Assembly (NCBI GenBank): GCA_036362985.1
Contig: JAYGXS010000003.1
Location: 63,710,154-63,774,153, forward strand
Direction of reading: 5' to 3'
DNA length: 64,000 nucleotides
From: Ligula intestinalis
Taxonomy: Eukaryota > Platyhelminthes > Cestoda > Diphyllobothriidea > Diphyllobothriidae
Below the pieces are notes generated by a model, which worked only from the letters and a program-made list of their open reading frames with translations, had not been told where the DNA came from and did not search any database. Made by a program: the position numbers and the translations under genes. Position 1 is the stretch's first letter, and every line of letters begins with the position of its first letter. Below are positions 35,505 through 48,700 of this stretch, one piece after another.

Positions 35505-35830
35505 TGTTTGCGCGACCAAGAAGCACAGCCCGATTCGTATCCAACCAAGCACGCTGCAATGTCAAGGACGCACGTCAAGGTACCCAGGCCGCGCGCTATA
35601 GCGCCAACGACACACGCTGAGACAATATGGAAGACGAAGATTGTGTGGAATCAACCACTCAAAAAGTCTAGCCCTCCATTCACTCCAACATTTCCTCGTA
35701 GCTGGACTATAAAGCATGCCAATGCTAACTGCTCGCTCGTTTTTTACGATATAAGCTTCCTGTACGAAGCAGAAAGCTCAGGTTAAAACAAGTGTTGTCC
35801 CAGTGATCGCGCCTTTGTCATCTTTACAAA
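35505..35830 (+). mobile_element. PLE-3 copy, plus strand, 3' end
   Basis: Inverted relative to 34560-35500 and alignable with its end (GCACGCTG, TCAAGGACGCACG, CATTTCCTCGTAGCTGGA). It ends in a hammerhead-like core and GTCCCAGTGATCGC, an end sequence shared with the PLE-2 family. Confidence 0.72.
35759..35779 (+). ncRNA. Minimal hammerhead-like motif (PLE-3)
   Basis: CCTGTACGA (a CTGACGA core with one inserted base), AGCA, GAAAGCTC, then AGG. Same layout as 34610-34629. Confidence 0.4.
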
Positions 35831-36699
35831 AAGAACCTGCGAAATCCATATTCGTTTTTATTTTGATATGTGCTTAGTCTTCCCATCCCGGTAAATAACT
35901 GCCTCGTCTTTTGTTTATTGAAAACTTGAAATCATAAGTAAATTAAAGATCGTTCTGGAGTTTATACATGAAGACGTTTTTCGTTTTCTGGATCCCCTAT
36001 CTGTTATAAAGAGAAGCGTTAGTAAAAGAATGTTAAATTGTGGACTCGACCATTCTCTCTTGTGTTGAACTTCAAAGGACTGTGCGTTAAACATCATTTT
36101 TTGTGAAATAAACAAAGGAATATTTCAACGATTCAGTTTACAGACATGCCATGGTAGCTGCACAAGTGTTATTAAAGTAAAGAGAATCGGAGTTGTGACT
36201 CTAGGTTGAATTGATCAACTGGCTTATAAATATTATTTTATCATTTTCCTCTTTTCTCAGTAGAGGGCTTGTTCAACCCACTCATCTTCCTAGTTTTATG
36301 ACAACGAGGACGCAAAAAATACTAGGAAATACAAATTTTTATATATTATCGCGAACTATTGGGAATATTTAAAAATAGTGTCATCAAAGGAGCTGTAATT
36401 TTCGTATTTTATCGACAAATGGAGAGCAGAATCACGAAGCCTTGCTGCTTTTTCTGTACTTTTATTTATAAGCAGCAAATTTGCAAGAGAGTGGTTTTAA
36501 TAAGGCATTATATCTAGCGGCTTCTACAAATATAGAGACGTCGCGTCTGTTTCGGAACTGGTTGTTTTTGGTTTGTTCTCTGAGCTCAAGCTGCGCGGTT
36601 TTCGGTTTCTCTTTTCTAAATATTGTGGCAGTAGTTCTGCTGTTTTTATGTTGCATCGCTTGCTTCCTGATTCCTTTCGTGCATGCCGGATAACTGCTC
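35831..36699. other. ARFGEF upstream region
   Basis: AT-rich. It must contain the 5'-UTR and probably the promoter. I see no decisive core promoter element. Confidence 0.6.
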
Positions 36700-36717
36700 A
36701 TGAGTCTCAACACAGAG
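36700..36717 (+). CDS. ARFGEF1: ARFGEF exon 1 (start codon)
   Basis: ATG plus five codons (MSLNTE) ending at GAG/gttagc. A 39-bp intron (36718-36756) ends in tttttag and joins in frame to [11 protein letters not shown]. No other in-frame ATG precedes RALEKIL closely, which is why this start was chosen. Confidence 0.7.
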
Positions 36718-39700
36718 GTTAGCTCCTTCATAATGCGTCTTCTTATATGTTTTTAGCAGAATACTGAAACAGTGCCTGAGACTGCTTCTCAACCACCTAC
36801 CAAAACCGCTGCCCGGCATCCACAGTTGTCTGTTACGAAGGCATTCGCGGCTATGTTTCTAACGAGAGCTCTTGAAAAGATTTTGAACGAGAAAGAAACA
36901 AAAAGGGCTAATAATATCGAGCTTCGTAATGCTTGCAAAGAGGGAATTAAGTGTTTAACTGCCCGAAGTGATCCGCCAGGAACCTCCTCTTCAGCAGATC
37001 ACAAAAATTCGTCCGGAAATCATGTTCCGCCTTTAATGCTCAAAGAAGGACCGCTTCTTAATGATGAACGCATTCTCCTACCTTTTGAACTTGCTTGTGG
37101 AAGTAAATCACCCAAAGTTGTAGCGATAGCCCTTGACTCCATCCAAAAACTAATTGCCTACGGTCATGTCTCTAATGATGCTTACGATTCCTCAGGAAAA
37201 ACACGTCTAATTGAAAGAATTGTTGCCACTGTCTGCTCTTGTTTCCAGGTAATAAATTTCATAAAATTCATGTTAGACCATATGCAACGTATACATTCAA
37301 TGGTCTTCCTCTTATTTCCCCTTTTGATTGTAATGTCGGGTTTGCTTATTGCATTTTAGGGCGTGCAAACTGATGACGAGGTTCAGCTCCAAGTTATCAA
37401 AGCTCTTCTAACCGTCGTCACTTCGCCAGTCGTAGAAGTTCATGAAAAGGATATACTTTTAGTCGTTCGCACTTGCTACAGCATATACATGGCTACACGT
37501 AATGCTGTAAACCAAACCACAGCCAGGGCAACATTGACCCAAATGCTGAACGTTATCTTCCAAAAAATGGAACAAGCCAACATAGACGCAGCCGTGTTAC
37601 ATGAACAGACGCACACTAGTGGCGAAAACCAAGACTCAAAGCCAACACAGGAGAAATCAGCCTCGCGTGAAAACTCTGATCAAAATTCCAAAGCCGCTCC
37701 TACGACCACTGCATGTACAGTAGAAAGGGCAGAATCGAGTGTTGCCCCAGTAACTCATCTGAATGGTGATGAGGTGTGCAATGTTGCCGAATCACCTGAG
37801 CCGACGCATAGTAGTGGCCAAGATCAAGACCCAAAGCCAACACTGGAGAAATCAGCCTCGCTTGACAACGCTGTTCAAGGTTCCGAAGTCTCTCCTGTGG
37901 ACACTACATGCAAAGTAGAAAACGCAGAATCTAGTGTTGCCCCAGTAACTCATCTAAATGGATATGAGGAGTGTAATACCGACGAATGTGATGAATTACA
38001 ACATACGGACGAATCGACAAACAATGCAACAGAATCCGAGGAACAGACAACAGAGCCAACTCAGAATGGCAGTCCTGAAGAATCGGAAGAAGTAATGGTA
38101 AAAAGTTCAGATTCTACTTCCGGCTGTGATAATGCACATCATCCGACATGGATTAGAGATGAGGACCAAGTTTCCGAGGTTGACGGTGCAAAATCTGAGC
38201 CTGATGCCGACGCTGGTTCAAAATCTCCTGTTGAAACTTCCGAGCAGTCGTCAACTCCACCTTGTGTTCCAGTTGACGGTACTGTAAACAGTCCCGCTGA
38301 GCCTGATGCCGAAGCTGGTTCGAAATCTCCTGTTGAAACTTCCGAGCGGTCGTCGACTCCACCATGTGTTCCAGTCGACGGTACTGTTGGCAGTCCTCCT
38401 GCGGATACAGTTCAGCCCCCAGGCAGTCCTGTTTCTGAACTTTCGGTCAATGAAGATGCCAATAATTCAGCTTCATTTGATACCCCTGCGGATAATGCAC
38501 CAACTTCTCCTATAGACATGGATACCATCTCAGCAGGTGACACTGCAGATTCTAGCACACCCGGTGACTACTGCTTCGCTAATGTTGTCCAAAAAGATGC
38601 CTTCTTAGTATTCAGGTCTCTGTGTCGACTTTCTATAAAACCCCTCTCCGGTGTTAATCCTTCAGACCCAAAGTCACACGAACTTCGCTCAAAAATTCTC
38701 AGTCTACAGTTATTGCTCAGTATCTTACAAAATCCTGGCCCCGCCTTCCGGTCGAGTGAAGTATTTGTTACCGCGATAAAACAGTACTTGTGTGTCGCTC
38801 TTTCCAAAAACGGAGTCTCCACAGTTCCGGAGGTTTTTGAACTCTCTTTGGCCATCTTTCTTTCTCTTCTAACTCATTTTAAGCAACATCTAAAGATGCA
38901 GATTGAGGTATTTTTTAAAGAAATCCTTCTGTCTATTTTGGAGTCTCCAAGTACAACATTTGAACATAAGTGGATCGTTGTTGTGGCATTACAACGCATA
39001 TGCAACGACGCGCAGTGCGTCGTGGATTGTTACCTGAACTATGACTGTGACCTGGATAGGGCCAATATTTTCGAACAACTAGTTGTCGGTCTGGCCAAAA
39101 TTGCGCAAGGCAGAAGCGCTGGGGATCTGCGAGCTACGCCTGGACAAATGCAAGAATTGCGCAAACGTGGACTGGAATGTCTTGTTCTACTGCTTCGTTG
39201 CATGGTGCAGTGGTCACACGACCTCTATAATGTCTCAAGTGAAGCCCAGTCTTTCCTGGGCTCGGAGCCAATGTTTCCGAGTTCTCATAATATTCACGTA
39301 CAGGATGCGGAGAGCACTTCTTCTGTTGGTATGTTTGGGTGCTTGCTTTGTTACAGCCATCAGCTGAATGCTTATTAACGAGAGTTGAGTCTTATGTAAC
39401 TGTAACATAAATATAATAATATCTTGCGTGTATTAATGGTGTACGTGAGCCCCCTCCCTCTTCCTATTCATTTTTTGGTTAAAGCGTTGTCAAAGATCCT
39501 TTTAGTCACCTTATAATTTTATCCAACTTCCTTATTTTTATAAACAGCTTCCTTATTATTGACTTACCCGTGTTATTCGGCCTATTCAATCAGTTTGTTT
39601 CACACTTTACAAGACCTTACCTCATTGTCTCCTCGGTCTAGCCTGAAATCCTTTTGCGCTAGCTGTAGTCCTTGGTCGCGCTGTATTCGACCCATATGAA

Positions 39701-42700
39701 GGTCCTTTAATTCGAAGATGCCTTAATTTAGGTAAACGTTTCGACGATCGCACTAGGCTAAAACCTGTGAATTAAAATAAGGCGTCTTAGCCTGTTGCTG
39801 GTTTTGGTAATTTTTTACAACATTGGATACATTGCGTTGCAGCATCCCTAACCTCTGCGCAAGTTCGTGCTCATAACAATTTACAACCAAATATGTAGTA
39901 TTTCGACTAGTTAAACCATTCAGATGTTCACATGAAGTTTATGTTGGATGTGCGTTATGTTCTGTATCGTCTCTCAGTTGGCTACTTTTCAACTTCCTGT
40001 AGGGTTAAACAGGTCAACATCTGACGACCCCGAAGCCTTCGAGTCGAGAAAAGCGCAGAAGGAAATATACGAAAAAGGCATTTCCCTTTTCAACCACGGC
40101 AAATTACAAAAGGGTTTGTCGCTTCTGAGGGAGAATAATCTTCTGGGTGATTCGGCCGAAGATGTTGCCCTGTTTCTCCACAACGAAGCCCGCTTGTCTC
40201 GTACGGCTATTGGCGATTATCTCGGCGAAAATGAAGCCTTTGCACTGGAAGTCATGTACGCATACGTGGATTGCTTTGAGTTCGCCGGTGCTGAATTTGT
40301 CTCCGCGTTAAGGTTAGTACCGCACTCTTATTACGTTCTGTTTAAACATAATATTGAGTAACTGCTTCGTAGATCAGTTTTTGCATCAAAAAACGACTCG
40401 ATTGTTTGCGTTTTAACTGTCCTCTATACCTTATCAAATTGCACACTGGCCGGACAGCGGTTATTTTATTACTAGAAATTCGCCTCCTCGCCAGGAAATT
40501 GCCTAACTTATGTATCTATATAAAAACCACAACCTGCACCCTTGTTTGTTGCTCATTTGCGTTTGTGTTACGAACGAGCCGTCCATACTGGATTGCCTGA
40601 AACACTTTTCAGTATCTGAACATAACGTTGTGAGGTAAACTAAGTCCATGCTTCCTGAAGTCCTCCTGTGGAACTTATAGCCGCTTATACTTTGGTATTT
40701 CAATATGTCCCATCATGCTCCTATGAGGGAGCGCTATGATTTCTTTCGGTTTGAATAATACCATTGTGTTCCCTCTTAATATGGGTAGTTCTTAAATCGG
40801 TTAAGACATTAAAAATCAACCTTATTTTCTTTTTGGCGACTATCTTATCATAGCTGACAAAACGTAGGCTATTTATTTTGGGCTCTAACAATTTACCTTC
40901 GGGGCGATGAGTCGCAATTACGTTATATTTTTCGGATGCAACCCGAATATGCCTAGATAACGGCGATTTATGGTAAAACAGTCAGCTCTTGCTGTATCGG
41001 AACAACCGGTGCGGATGCGGGAACTCGTTAGCTTTTCTGGTCGAACAGAAAACCTGTCCAATTTATCTCCCATAATGCGTATCATTAAATAATTTTTGTA
41101 ATTGTTCATCCCTATATCACCTTTACACCTGCCTGGTTAGATTGTTACATTTATTGAAACTAAATGTATATTATTCTGAACTTAATCATGATTTTGGACA
41201 GATGTTACCCACTGGCGGCTTTTAAACAATACTCTTGTGTAACAATTTCTTGTAGACAGTTTTTATCTGGTTTTCGATTACCTGGTGAGGCCCAGAAGAT
41301 TGATCGTTTGATGGAGAAGTTTGCAGCTCGTTATTGCGCCTGCAACCCATCTAACACTCTGTTCGCTTCCGCCGATACCGCCTACGTGCTCGCTTATTCA
41401 ATCATCATGCTCACGACAGATCTTCATTCCTCAAAAATCAAGCAGAAGCAGCGAATGAGCAAGGCAAGGCAATTTCTTTCGTCTTTTTTGGTTTACTTTT
41501 TTCGTATTTAATTTTCCGTATTCGCTCTCAAAGTCGGCTACGATTGTCCACAGACTGCCTCTATCACACACAGGCCAGAAGCATTTCCTGGCGTCAGAGT
41601 TCATTATTACCTTACCGCCACCTGCTATTATCCATGTTGCTGCAGATAAGATAGTTTTTCATATGGGAGTGGGCGCACGGCGATCCATTTGCTTTCCCAC
41701 TTAGTCATAGAAAACACGTACTACGCATTAAGTGATAAGGTTTTCAGGGATATTGCCCGTTACCCCCAAATATACGAGACACGAACGGAGGCAGGTCATT
41801 ACCCAGAAATGTATATATTCCGTGAAGTCATCGCTGCCGTACCCATCCTTCATTAACTTCAAGTCTGCATCAGGCCACTCGCATTTCCGCTAATATTTTT
41901 CTGTGCTATCATATCTTGGTCGAGTTAGGCCTGCTATATGGTTGCCTGTTCGTAACCTCTTCTGGGAATTTGGGGCCTGTTTGCTTGGGACAGTGCATGA
42001 ATGCATCAACTTTCATCTAATTCTGTATACTGCATCTGCTGCGACAGGGATAATATCAGGTGGGGCCTACCCAGTAATTAAATTTACTTCCAGGAGGTGC
42101 CTCTGATTCATGTGATTATGGCAACCTGTAGGTTCTGCGCAGGTACGTGTGCAGATTTGCATTTCTGGGGCCCAATAATAGCCTGCTTGCATCTGTACAT
42201 ATGTGTTCTATGAATACTTTGAAGACGTGAATTTACCACACAATTATTTGAACGCGGAAAGTTCGCTGCCTTACCTCCAAACCACATGCTGATTCAAAAA
42301 AATCAAGCCGCAGTATTTCGAAAGTTGGAGGCAATGGAAACGATGAAGATATTGTCGACTGATCCCTGGGTGGAAATTGTAAAGCCCTGAAACTTGGGGA
42401 ATGCTAGAAGAAACTATTAAACCAATCGGACACGTTTATCAGAACCGTGATATGCTGTCAGGGCTGCAAAGAAATTAAGTGCGTAGACGTTATGCCTTTG
42501 TCTGGCAACGTAGCCAAAGTATCTGTAAAAACTTCACAGAAGGCGGCAAACATGCTATCCCGAGGCTAGCACTAACAACACGCTTATATTAACCTGAAAA
42601 TCGCCACTGTCCTGAGGGCCCAGCGGTGAATTACGCTTAATCTCCCGTCTACGTGTGTTCCAACCCTGTCACCATACACAGACCGGACGTTAACAAAACC

Positions 42701-45700
42701 TTCTAGGATTTCACGTAGGTGACAGTTTCCAGAAAGGCCATCCTGCGCGTAAACCACATCAAACCCACCTACAGTCCGTTAGGGAAACTGAAAAAGCTTT
42801 CAAAAAAACAGAAATATATACTGTCTTCATGTGTAAACTTTGACGGAGACGCAATTTGCCTCATAATAAGTACAAGAAACAATATCTTGATGCATTCTTT
42901 CTGGTAAATAGGCCTTAATTGACGAGGATATCGAAAACCGACGAGAAAACTCAAAGTTTTCAAATAGTAATTTCCTACAGGGTGTATATTTTGCAGACTA
43001 CCGGAACGTAGCTCGTTCACAAGCTGACATCCTTACTTTATGGGGAAAATGGGGGGGGGGTTCGACTGCATGATACTTTATATTATAGTCCTATTAAAGT
43101 AAACTTTTCTGGTTGAAAACACATTTCACAGTTCCGGTTATCATTTCTTGAGATGGTATATCTAGTGTATGTCGAAGTGCATTAAGATCTTGAGCAAGCG
43201 TCTCAAGTAACTGTTGTTCACTGGTTCGAAAATTCCCTGTTCCGGATAGCAAGCAAACAGAGACCAGTCACCTGTAACAAAATTTAGTGTGAAAATTACA
43301 CGTGATAGGCTGTAAATTTGCGTTTTCCTACTGAACGAGTTTAGCATTTCTCTCTCCAAACGCATGAATTCACCAGGGCGTTGACCTGTGCTGCCCTGGC
43401 ACCATCTGAAGTTACAAAATCCGCAGACATTTTTTGATGGATAATTTGAAGATCCGGCTTGTTGAGCAGCTGTCAAATAGTTAGACGCCTGATTAGTCAG
43501 TCACAAGCGTCGAATATCAGACTGTCTACCGTCTTGCTGATTTTTAAAAAAATTGCCTTGGTGCCTAGAAGCCTGGCCTATCAGCGCTGTGGAGCAGGCT
43601 GCCACCCCTTATTGCACACAGTTAGTTTGAAAGGCACAAGAGCCGAAGAAGGAGTGGAACGGCCCTCCTTTAATCAACTGGCTTTGATGGTTATAATTAG
43701 TATAACTGAGAAGAATACTACTATTGAGACCTGTAGGAATACACACGTTTCATAGCCAAACGATTGGCATTGGCGGTATACGCGCCGATCAACGCGCGGC
43801 CTACGATGAAAGCTGTCTGCAGGACCTTGCGCTTCCTGAAAATAGATAAGCGAACTCACTAATCCAAACGTCGGACTTCCAGTAAACCTCTCTTGGCCAA
43901 CACCACTTCTTTCTTGGACTTCTGCTAGTCCACAGCTACACTTTCAGTCTCTTAAATCTCCGTAACCTCATTACTTCTTGGCGCTGACAAGCAAAATCCT
44001 ATGATGCTATCGTTCTTTTGCTTCTAATTAACGACTGCATAGGTCCGTTTTCCGATGGGAGCAGATAGGCATGTACATTTGCTCCCCTTTCCAACGTTTT
44101 CAGCCATATATTTTTCAATTTCCTCTATTTATTTCCCAGGAGGATTATATACGCATGAACCGTGGTATAAACGATAGTCAGGATCTGCCCAGGGAGTACT
44201 TGGGCAAGATCTACGATGAGATCGCCCGGTGTGAAATACAAATGAAAACCGGATCCACTGCCACTTTGACTACCGTTGCCTCGAGCAGTGCCATCTCCGG
44301 TGGTGGCGGCGGTTCTGGCGTTGCGGAGGATGCTCCAACGACACCATTAACCGGATCTGGCCATAATAGCCAACACGTTGACAAAGCCAGCCGCGAAATG
44401 GAAGCTCTGGCCCAGAGTGCTCGCGAACTGATGGAATCTGTAAGTTGTTCTCGTTTTCCGCGGAGCTTGCTCCACTCCAACTAGGACTGCATAGAGGGTT
44501 TGCTTGCTTTGAGTTAAAAACATCGAAAGCTGAATTTCTGAGATCTCCGTCACATCCCTATGAAGCGATTGGAGCACATTGCCTTATTCGTAGGGCAGTG
44601 GCCTACATCTGCTTTCTCTTTTTCGACTATTAGGAACCTTTTATGTATTCTGTGGAAATTCAAGCTTTATGCTTTTGATTCACTGTCCAAATCACACAAA
44701 GATAGGTTGCAGTTGAAAAGCTCTTTCAAAATTTATTGCATCCAATAAATCCTGTTGCATATGTGCCTGTTGTAAGTTCCTACCGGGAAAAAAATGCCTC
44801 TAATTTATGAAATTATTATTTAAGGTTAGTCACATGCAATCGGATTTTACGAGCGCAAGACACACAGAACACGTCCGGCCCATGTTCAAGCTCGTATGGA
44901 CTCCATTCCTGGCAGCCTTCAGCGTTGGATTGCAAGTAAGCCAAGTCTATCCCCTCCCCCCCCCTTCCCCATGATATAATACTCCTAGGGCCCGTGACCC
45001 TTTAAACAAGTAACTGCTTCACCACATCGGTGCCAAACTACCGCGGAAATTATTACCGCTCGCTGCGTGCTCAGTGCTTGCTTGTTTGTCAGGCCTGACA
45101 GCCTGTTTATTTCGTCACTAGTTTTCGCGAAGTTCATGTTACTGTCCGCTACTCAGAGAAATTCCAGTAGTCAACTGTTAGGTTAACAGGCAGGGCTTGT
45201 ATATGCGGGGCTCCTGTCATATTAGTCGGAAAGTGAGACGCTTCGTTGAGAAAACTCTCAGGCTAGTTATTTTCAATGGTATGCGCTTTAGACGATCGGT
45301 GAAATTTTCCTGGTTTCTCAGTAACGTTGCCAGTTCTTCTATCGCATTGGAAAACCAACCGCCACTGACTGGAAGTGCAGTTAAGACTTACGCTGTACGA
45401 ACTTCACTCACTCACTCTCTCTTGCTCGTTCTTTCCATATTGGACGATACTCAGTCGTACTAGAACCTTTGCGGACAACTTCTGCTTTCGAAGATAACTT
45501 ATCCAAGTTAGCCCTTAGCACGTCTTCGTCAGCCTGGAAGACCTTATTTGCGTGCTGTCAGCTTGGGTTTTCATTTTATGCAACCGTTAACCATTTTGCA
45601 TTACTCATCCTTCCTGTTGCTTTCGATTGGGCACCTGCAGATTTATTATACGCATCTATGTCTTCTGCAGCGTCAACAGGCTGTACTGCAAGGCTTATTA

Positions 45701-48700
45701 ACTTTGACGGCTTAACAGACGCATCAAATGCCTACCTCTATAAGACTGTCAATCAATTCTGGCACAGTACACTGCCCCACTCTCATACGAGGCTCCAAGA
45801 GGCCTTGTTAGAAGTGGTCCCCACACCCCATTAATCACTTTGGGTGACTTGAGAAAACGAAAAAGTCGAGTTTAGAACTTAATGTGTCTTGACTAAGTTA
45901 TATAGTTAGATAGTATGGGGATGCGATTGATTTGTGGGCCTCCCTCGGGAACTGATTTCGCGCACAGGTTGCCACTGCTTTGCACAAGTAGTGGCGATTC
46001 TTGCCGTCTCCGACGAACTGTCAATATTTGAAGCATGCTATTCCCGGAGAGAACTTGAAAATGGTTATAGCTGTAAGATTTATTGGTACCATAAATTTCG
46101 GGAGAGCTCCTCAGTTACAACCCCTCATTCCTTTAAGGTTCACGAATGAGAAAAACACAAAATTGAAAATATACAGAAAGGTCATAGGTCCTAGTCAGAT
46201 AGAGAAAGAAGGTTAAAACAAAATTGGAGGAAGAAAATAGGGAATTGAGTTGTAGGGCATATTGGGCTGGGGAATGTGCTAATCTGGGGCTTGTGGTTAC
46301 CAAGGTAAGGCAAGGTTAATCACGTGCTCCAACTGTTTACAGAGGTCCGGTTTAAAGCGTCTAATATAAGCAGCTTCCAGGTAACACAAGATTCGAGATG
46401 TTCGTGCTCGAAAAAGAACTCGGAAAGAAGTTATATGATCGACCGAATGACCCGTGTCCAGTAGGTGTTCAGTGATAGAGGAACGAGGAGAACGGTTTTT
46501 TGGCTTGAATAACCAGCTAGGTAGATGTTCCTTGGCTCTGGTTGCCAATTGTCTTTGCGTACACCCTATGTACTTGCATCCAATTTTGCTTTAACCTTCT
46601 TTCTCTATCTGACTAGGACCTATGACCTTTCTGTATATTTTCAATTTCGTGTTTTTCTCATTCGTGAACCTTAAAGCAATGAGGGGTTGTAACTGAGGAG
46701 CTCTCCCGAAATTTATGGTACCAATAAATCTTACAGCTATAACCATTTTCAAGAACTGTCAATAGCACAAATTTATGCTTGGAATATCGATTTTCCATTA
46801 CCTATTTTGAAGGCCCTCGGAAGAGCAGCTTTCCATCAGAAGGGTAAAAATATGATTGTTGTCCTGAAGATCGTTTGGATTTGGAACTGTTTTCATGCCA
46901 CTCAGTCTGCAATATCACTGCTCTCGGGGTATGACAAATCCGTCTTTTTTTTCAGGACTGCGATGATCTCAGCGTGGCTAACCTATGCCTCGAAGGGATC
47001 CAGTACGCCATTCGAATCGCCTGCATTTTCCACATGGAACTAGAACGGGACGCCTACGTTCAGGCGCTGGCGCGTTTCACCCTTCTCCTCTCAACCACTA
47101 GCAACGCCACCGCGGGAGCCGCAGGCGTTGGCGCCGGTGGTGCAGGCAATGGCCGAGCCCGCACCGACTCGAATGCCAGTTCCGCCTCCTCATCCACTGC
47201 CGCTGGCGGCGGACAGCCCGCCAGCAGCACCCCTCGCACCGCGACTCTGGTTGGTCAGGCCGGAGGCACCGGGTTGGCCTCCATCCCGGACACAATACAC
47301 CATCATGCCACCCAACTTTCAGGGCCGGAGGCAATGAAGGCCAAGAATGTGGCCTGTATTCGTGCCCTGATCGCGGTTGCACAGAGCGATGGCAACTACC
47401 TGGGCCACTCCTGGTTGGACATCTTGCGCTGTATTTCGCAGCTGGAATCTGCTCATGTTATTGCCACTACTACATCAGCAGTGGCGACACGCAACCCTCA
47501 GGGCGCTCAACGCCAGCACCGGACATCAGGTCAGTATTTACTCCAGTATGCTTCTGTCTTGTTCCAGACTCACCTTTGCTCCTCTGCAGTTTTGTGTTTG
47601 GTCCAAAGTTTTCCGTCAGTTGATGATTCTGTGAGTCAGTGTCGTATGTGTTCAAATCCTAAAGTTGAACTTGTTAAGTCGACATAGTGAACTCTTATAT
47701 GTTTAATTAGCTAAATATAAAATAATACTAAGTTCTGTATCGACCAATAAAAGGTTTAAAAGAGCAGGTTAAACTACTGCCTAGGCGGAAGTATGCAAAC
47801 TTTCCAGCGAACATTTTTAGTTTGCTCTTGGATAATATTTCTCAATCAGTTTCCATTCTCTACCCACTACCCCAGGTAATCGCATAAGCCTGTATCCGAA
47901 AATCTTCACTATAAAATGACTTTCAGACCCCACTGCAATATCTCGCGTTAAATGGCTGTTTAGTTTGTCATCCGCTGCAGTCAATCCAATTTCCTAGTCG
48001 GCTTAAGTCGGACGAACCATTATTTTTATGGGACGATGGAGAGTAACGCGTTCGAATTTCTCAAGATGCGGCATCAGATGGGCATTGGACGGTTGCCAAC
48101 TAGCGGCATCGAGGATCAGACTGAAATGGTTTATTCGTAGTTCGACTTTTATGGCATCCTCGTTTGGATGAGAACAGAGCTGCCCCATGCACTTAGTGTG
48201 TATGTGTGTATTGACTTTGTCTTTACACCGGATACGGAGGTGGGAAAGGCGAGCGAGTGGGTAGATTCTGCACGAGTCTGCCTAAACTCCTGTCTTCTCT
48301 TGCGCTAGTTCTCTGTGTTGCTCCTGCTTGCCTTCGTGTCGCTTGCCCAGCTCGCCTCAGTGTCGGTTGCAGCTTGCTTCAGCGTCTGCTGCGGCTGTTG
48401 AAGCACGCGATGCTCATCGTCGACATCGACGGAGGAACTGTCGTGTCGTGTGTGTGTGTGTTTGTGGACGGGATAGTCTGTTTAATGTGGCACTTCCGAA
48501 GCGCTGTTTTACTTTGTCAGCCATCACGCCCAATACTAGCACCAGTTAGTTGGCAACCTGAGACGACTGACTGATGCCTAGGAGAGGAGAGAAGGAAAAA
48601 GCTTGGGCGAGCAAGAAAGACCTAAATCAGTTTTGTTAGCGGTCGATAAACGTTCATCAGCGAGTGTTCAATTTGCCGACCTAAACTGGCAAGACAACGA

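Larger units (their letters stand above)
46027..46752. mobile_element. PLE-4 insertion with inverted arms and 12-bp target duplication
   Basis: The insertion is flanked by GAACTGTCAATA at 46015-46026 and 46753-46764. Arms of about 160 bp (46055-46216 and about 46591-46752) are nearly exact inverted copies. Between them is a minus-strand GIY-YIG fragment ([20 protein letters not shown], then [15 protein letters not shown]). Each arm carries a hammerhead. It is a much-shortened PLE copy in ARFGEF intron 7 and lacks all of the reverse transcriptase. Confidence 0.88.

Noticed and set aside
43051..43060. G-run as a quadruplex element
   Set aside because: A single uninterrupted run with no repeated G-tracts nearby; too little to support a structure.
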